Shown here: positions 63,124-64,000 of the stretch, one piece after another | How the letters are laid out: each line of letters starts with the position of its first letter | How positions within the stretch are numbered: the stretch's first letter is position 1 | Assembly: GCF_900111195.1 (NCBI RefSeq) | Contig: NZ_FOGL01000001.1 | Coordinates: 372,001-436,000, forward strand | Direction of reading: 5' to 3' | DNA: 64,000 nt | Origin: Gracilibacillus ureilyticus | GTDB lineage: Bacteria > Bacillota > Bacilli > Bacillales > Amphibacillaceae | Notes under the pieces: generated by a model | What the model saw: only the letters and a program-made list of their open reading frames with translations | Told to the model about the DNA's origin: nothing | Databases searched by the model: none | Program-made: the position numbers and the translations under genes

Positions 63124-64000
63124 CTACCTCACCATCATTGTTATATTGCTGGAGACTATGAGAATAACTACAGTGAAGAAAAACATGAAAGAGACGAGCA
63201 GTAATGCGGCAAATAAGTACAGAATGTGCTTACCAATAATATCTAAACACTCAATTACCGGTCCGTCCCCGATTGGCTGAAGAATTGCTGTTGTTACCTT
63301 ATACATTAATGAGATGATGAATATTTTTATTGCCGGAAACATCACAATAATAATCAGAATAACTATACCTATAATCCCTATACCGTTTTTAATTAGTATG
63401 GTTGCACTCAAAACCGTATCCGTTGCGTCCGTGAATATCCTTCCAATAACCGGTATAAAATTTCCTGTTACAAATTTAGCTGTCTTCATTGCTATTCCAT
63501 CCTGAATGGCACTAGCAGCACCCTGAACTGATATAACTCCCAGAAAAACAGTCAGCAAAATCCCCATAATGCTTATAGCAATGTTTTTAATTAAGTTGGC
63601 AAGCTTTGTTGCCTTGTATTCTGAATTCAGTGTACTAACAATCTGCAGAATGGCGGATAGTAAAATTAACGGGAGAACTACTTTGGAAACAACAAAGACA
63701 CTTGTATGGATAAGAAAAATAATGATTGGATGAAAAAATGAAATCGATAAAAGATTTCCCAATGAGGCTAATAACCCTAGAAGTAATGGAATTAGAGCAA
63801 TTAAAAAGCTTTGCGCCATGTCAATTGTATCGGTAACATAAGTTGCGGCGAGTTGAAAACTTTTCATTGCAATGATGATTAACATTATATACACAACGGC
63901 ATATGCTACTTTACTGACAACTTTTCTTTCAAATGCATTCTGAATCGTTTGCAATAATAAACAAAACAATGTCAGCAGCATCAATGTAGCAAGTAATTTA
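63124..64000 (-). CDS. spoIIIAE: stage III sporulation protein AE, partial
   Basis: C-terminal 291 or so codons; the gene continues past the right edge with no stop in the 16 nt upstream of the first in-window ATG. Multiple membrane segments, with VTGNFIPVIGRIFTDATDTVLSATILIKNGIG and the C-terminal LQPIGDGPVIECLDIIGKHILYLFAALLLVSFMFF typical of SpoIIIAE. It is the predicted multi-spanning membrane component of the SpoIIIA–SpoIIQ channel. Confidence 0.94.
   Translation of the reverse strand, partial: KLLATLMLLTLFCLLLQTIQNAFERKVVSKVAYAVVYIMLIIIAMKSFQLAATYVTDTIDMAQSFLIALIPLLLGLLASLGNLLSISFFHPIIIFLIHTSVFVVSKVVLPLILLSAILQIVSTLNSEYKATKLANLIKNIAISIMGILLTVFLGVISVQGAASAIQDGIAMKTAKFVTGNFIPVIGRIFTDATDTVLSATILIKNGIGIIGIVILIIIVMFPAIKIFIISLMYKVTTAILQPIGDGPVIECLDIIGKHILYLFAALLLVSFMFFFTVVILIVSSNITMMVR

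Noticed and set aside
1-64000. CRISPR arrays, insertion sequences, prophage, tRNA or rRNA genes
   Set aside because: No regularly spaced repeats, transposase-like frames, tRNA cloverleaf sequences or rRNA segments were recognised; XerD is the housekeeping recombinase.

Overview
This window is chromosomal DNA from a low-GC, endospore-forming Firmicute of the Bacillaceae. The gene order follows the Bacillus subtilis chromosome closely (resABC–spmAB–dacB, scpAB, lysA, spoVA, spoIIA–dacF, deo genes, xerD, fur, spoIIM, bkd, spo0A–spoIVB–recN, dxs–ispA–xseBA–folD–nusB, accBC, spoIIIA). The AT-rich genome and the OLE RNA locus fit the halophilic or alkaliphilic Bacillaceae (Oceanobacillus/Gracilibacillus/Virgibacillus-like), but I cannot name the species. 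Nearly all genes are on the minus strand. No rRNA, tRNA, CRISPR array, insertion sequence or prophage was recognised.

Layout. 1–5.6 kb: cytochrome c maturation (resC partial, resB, resA), rluB, spore maturation (spmB, spmA) and carboxypeptidase dacB. 5.6–9.8 kb: chromosome segregation (scpB, scpA), a 27-aa YjcZ-type peptide, ribT without the riboflavin operon, a 34-aa membrane peptide, ppiB and lysA. 10–15.6 kb: a shortened spoVA operon (A, B and F only), the forespore sigma-F switch (spoIIAA–spoIIAB–sigF) and dacF. 15.6–21.5 kb: nucleoside salvage (pdp, punA, deoB), xerD, yqzK, fur with a consensus promoter and Per-box-like sites, and spoIIM. 21.6–30.5 kb: DNA/RNA housekeeping and small enzymes (EndoQ-like yqxK, nudF, yqkF, yqkB, an SDR, a GDPD phosphodiesterase, rnz, a Y-family polymerase, an M20 peptidase), the Prli42-like peptide and bacilliredoxin brxB.

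30.5–35.6 kb: an orphan sporulation-type sensor histidine kinase in an operon with a membrane-anchored BMP-family ligand-binding protein, then TerC, TRIC-like and voltage-sensor-like membrane proteins. 35.7–43.2 kb: a compact branched-chain 2-oxoacid dehydrogenase operon whose first gene encodes a BkdR lacking the GAFTGA loop; ptb and bcd are absent. 43.3–48.2 kb: yqzF, aspartate kinase, a LysM–CAP gene broken by one amber codon, spo0A with a complex control region, and spoIVB.

48.4–64 kb: recN, argR, tlyA, dxs, then the most distinctive locus: a roughly 0.6-kb GC-richer, highly structured non-coding stretch between ispA and a 191-aa membrane protein. Position, size and partner identify these as OLE RNA and its membrane partner OapA. 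Upstream follow ispA, xseB, xseA, folD, nusB, yqhY, accC, accB (with a FapR-like operator) and the end of the spoIIIA operon (AH, AG, AF, partial AE).

Start codons were reassigned in many genes from Shine–Dalgarno position; GTG and TTG starts are common (spo0A, accC, ispA, dxs, scpA, spoIIAA, resA). All functional calls rest on motif recognition and gene order, not database searches.
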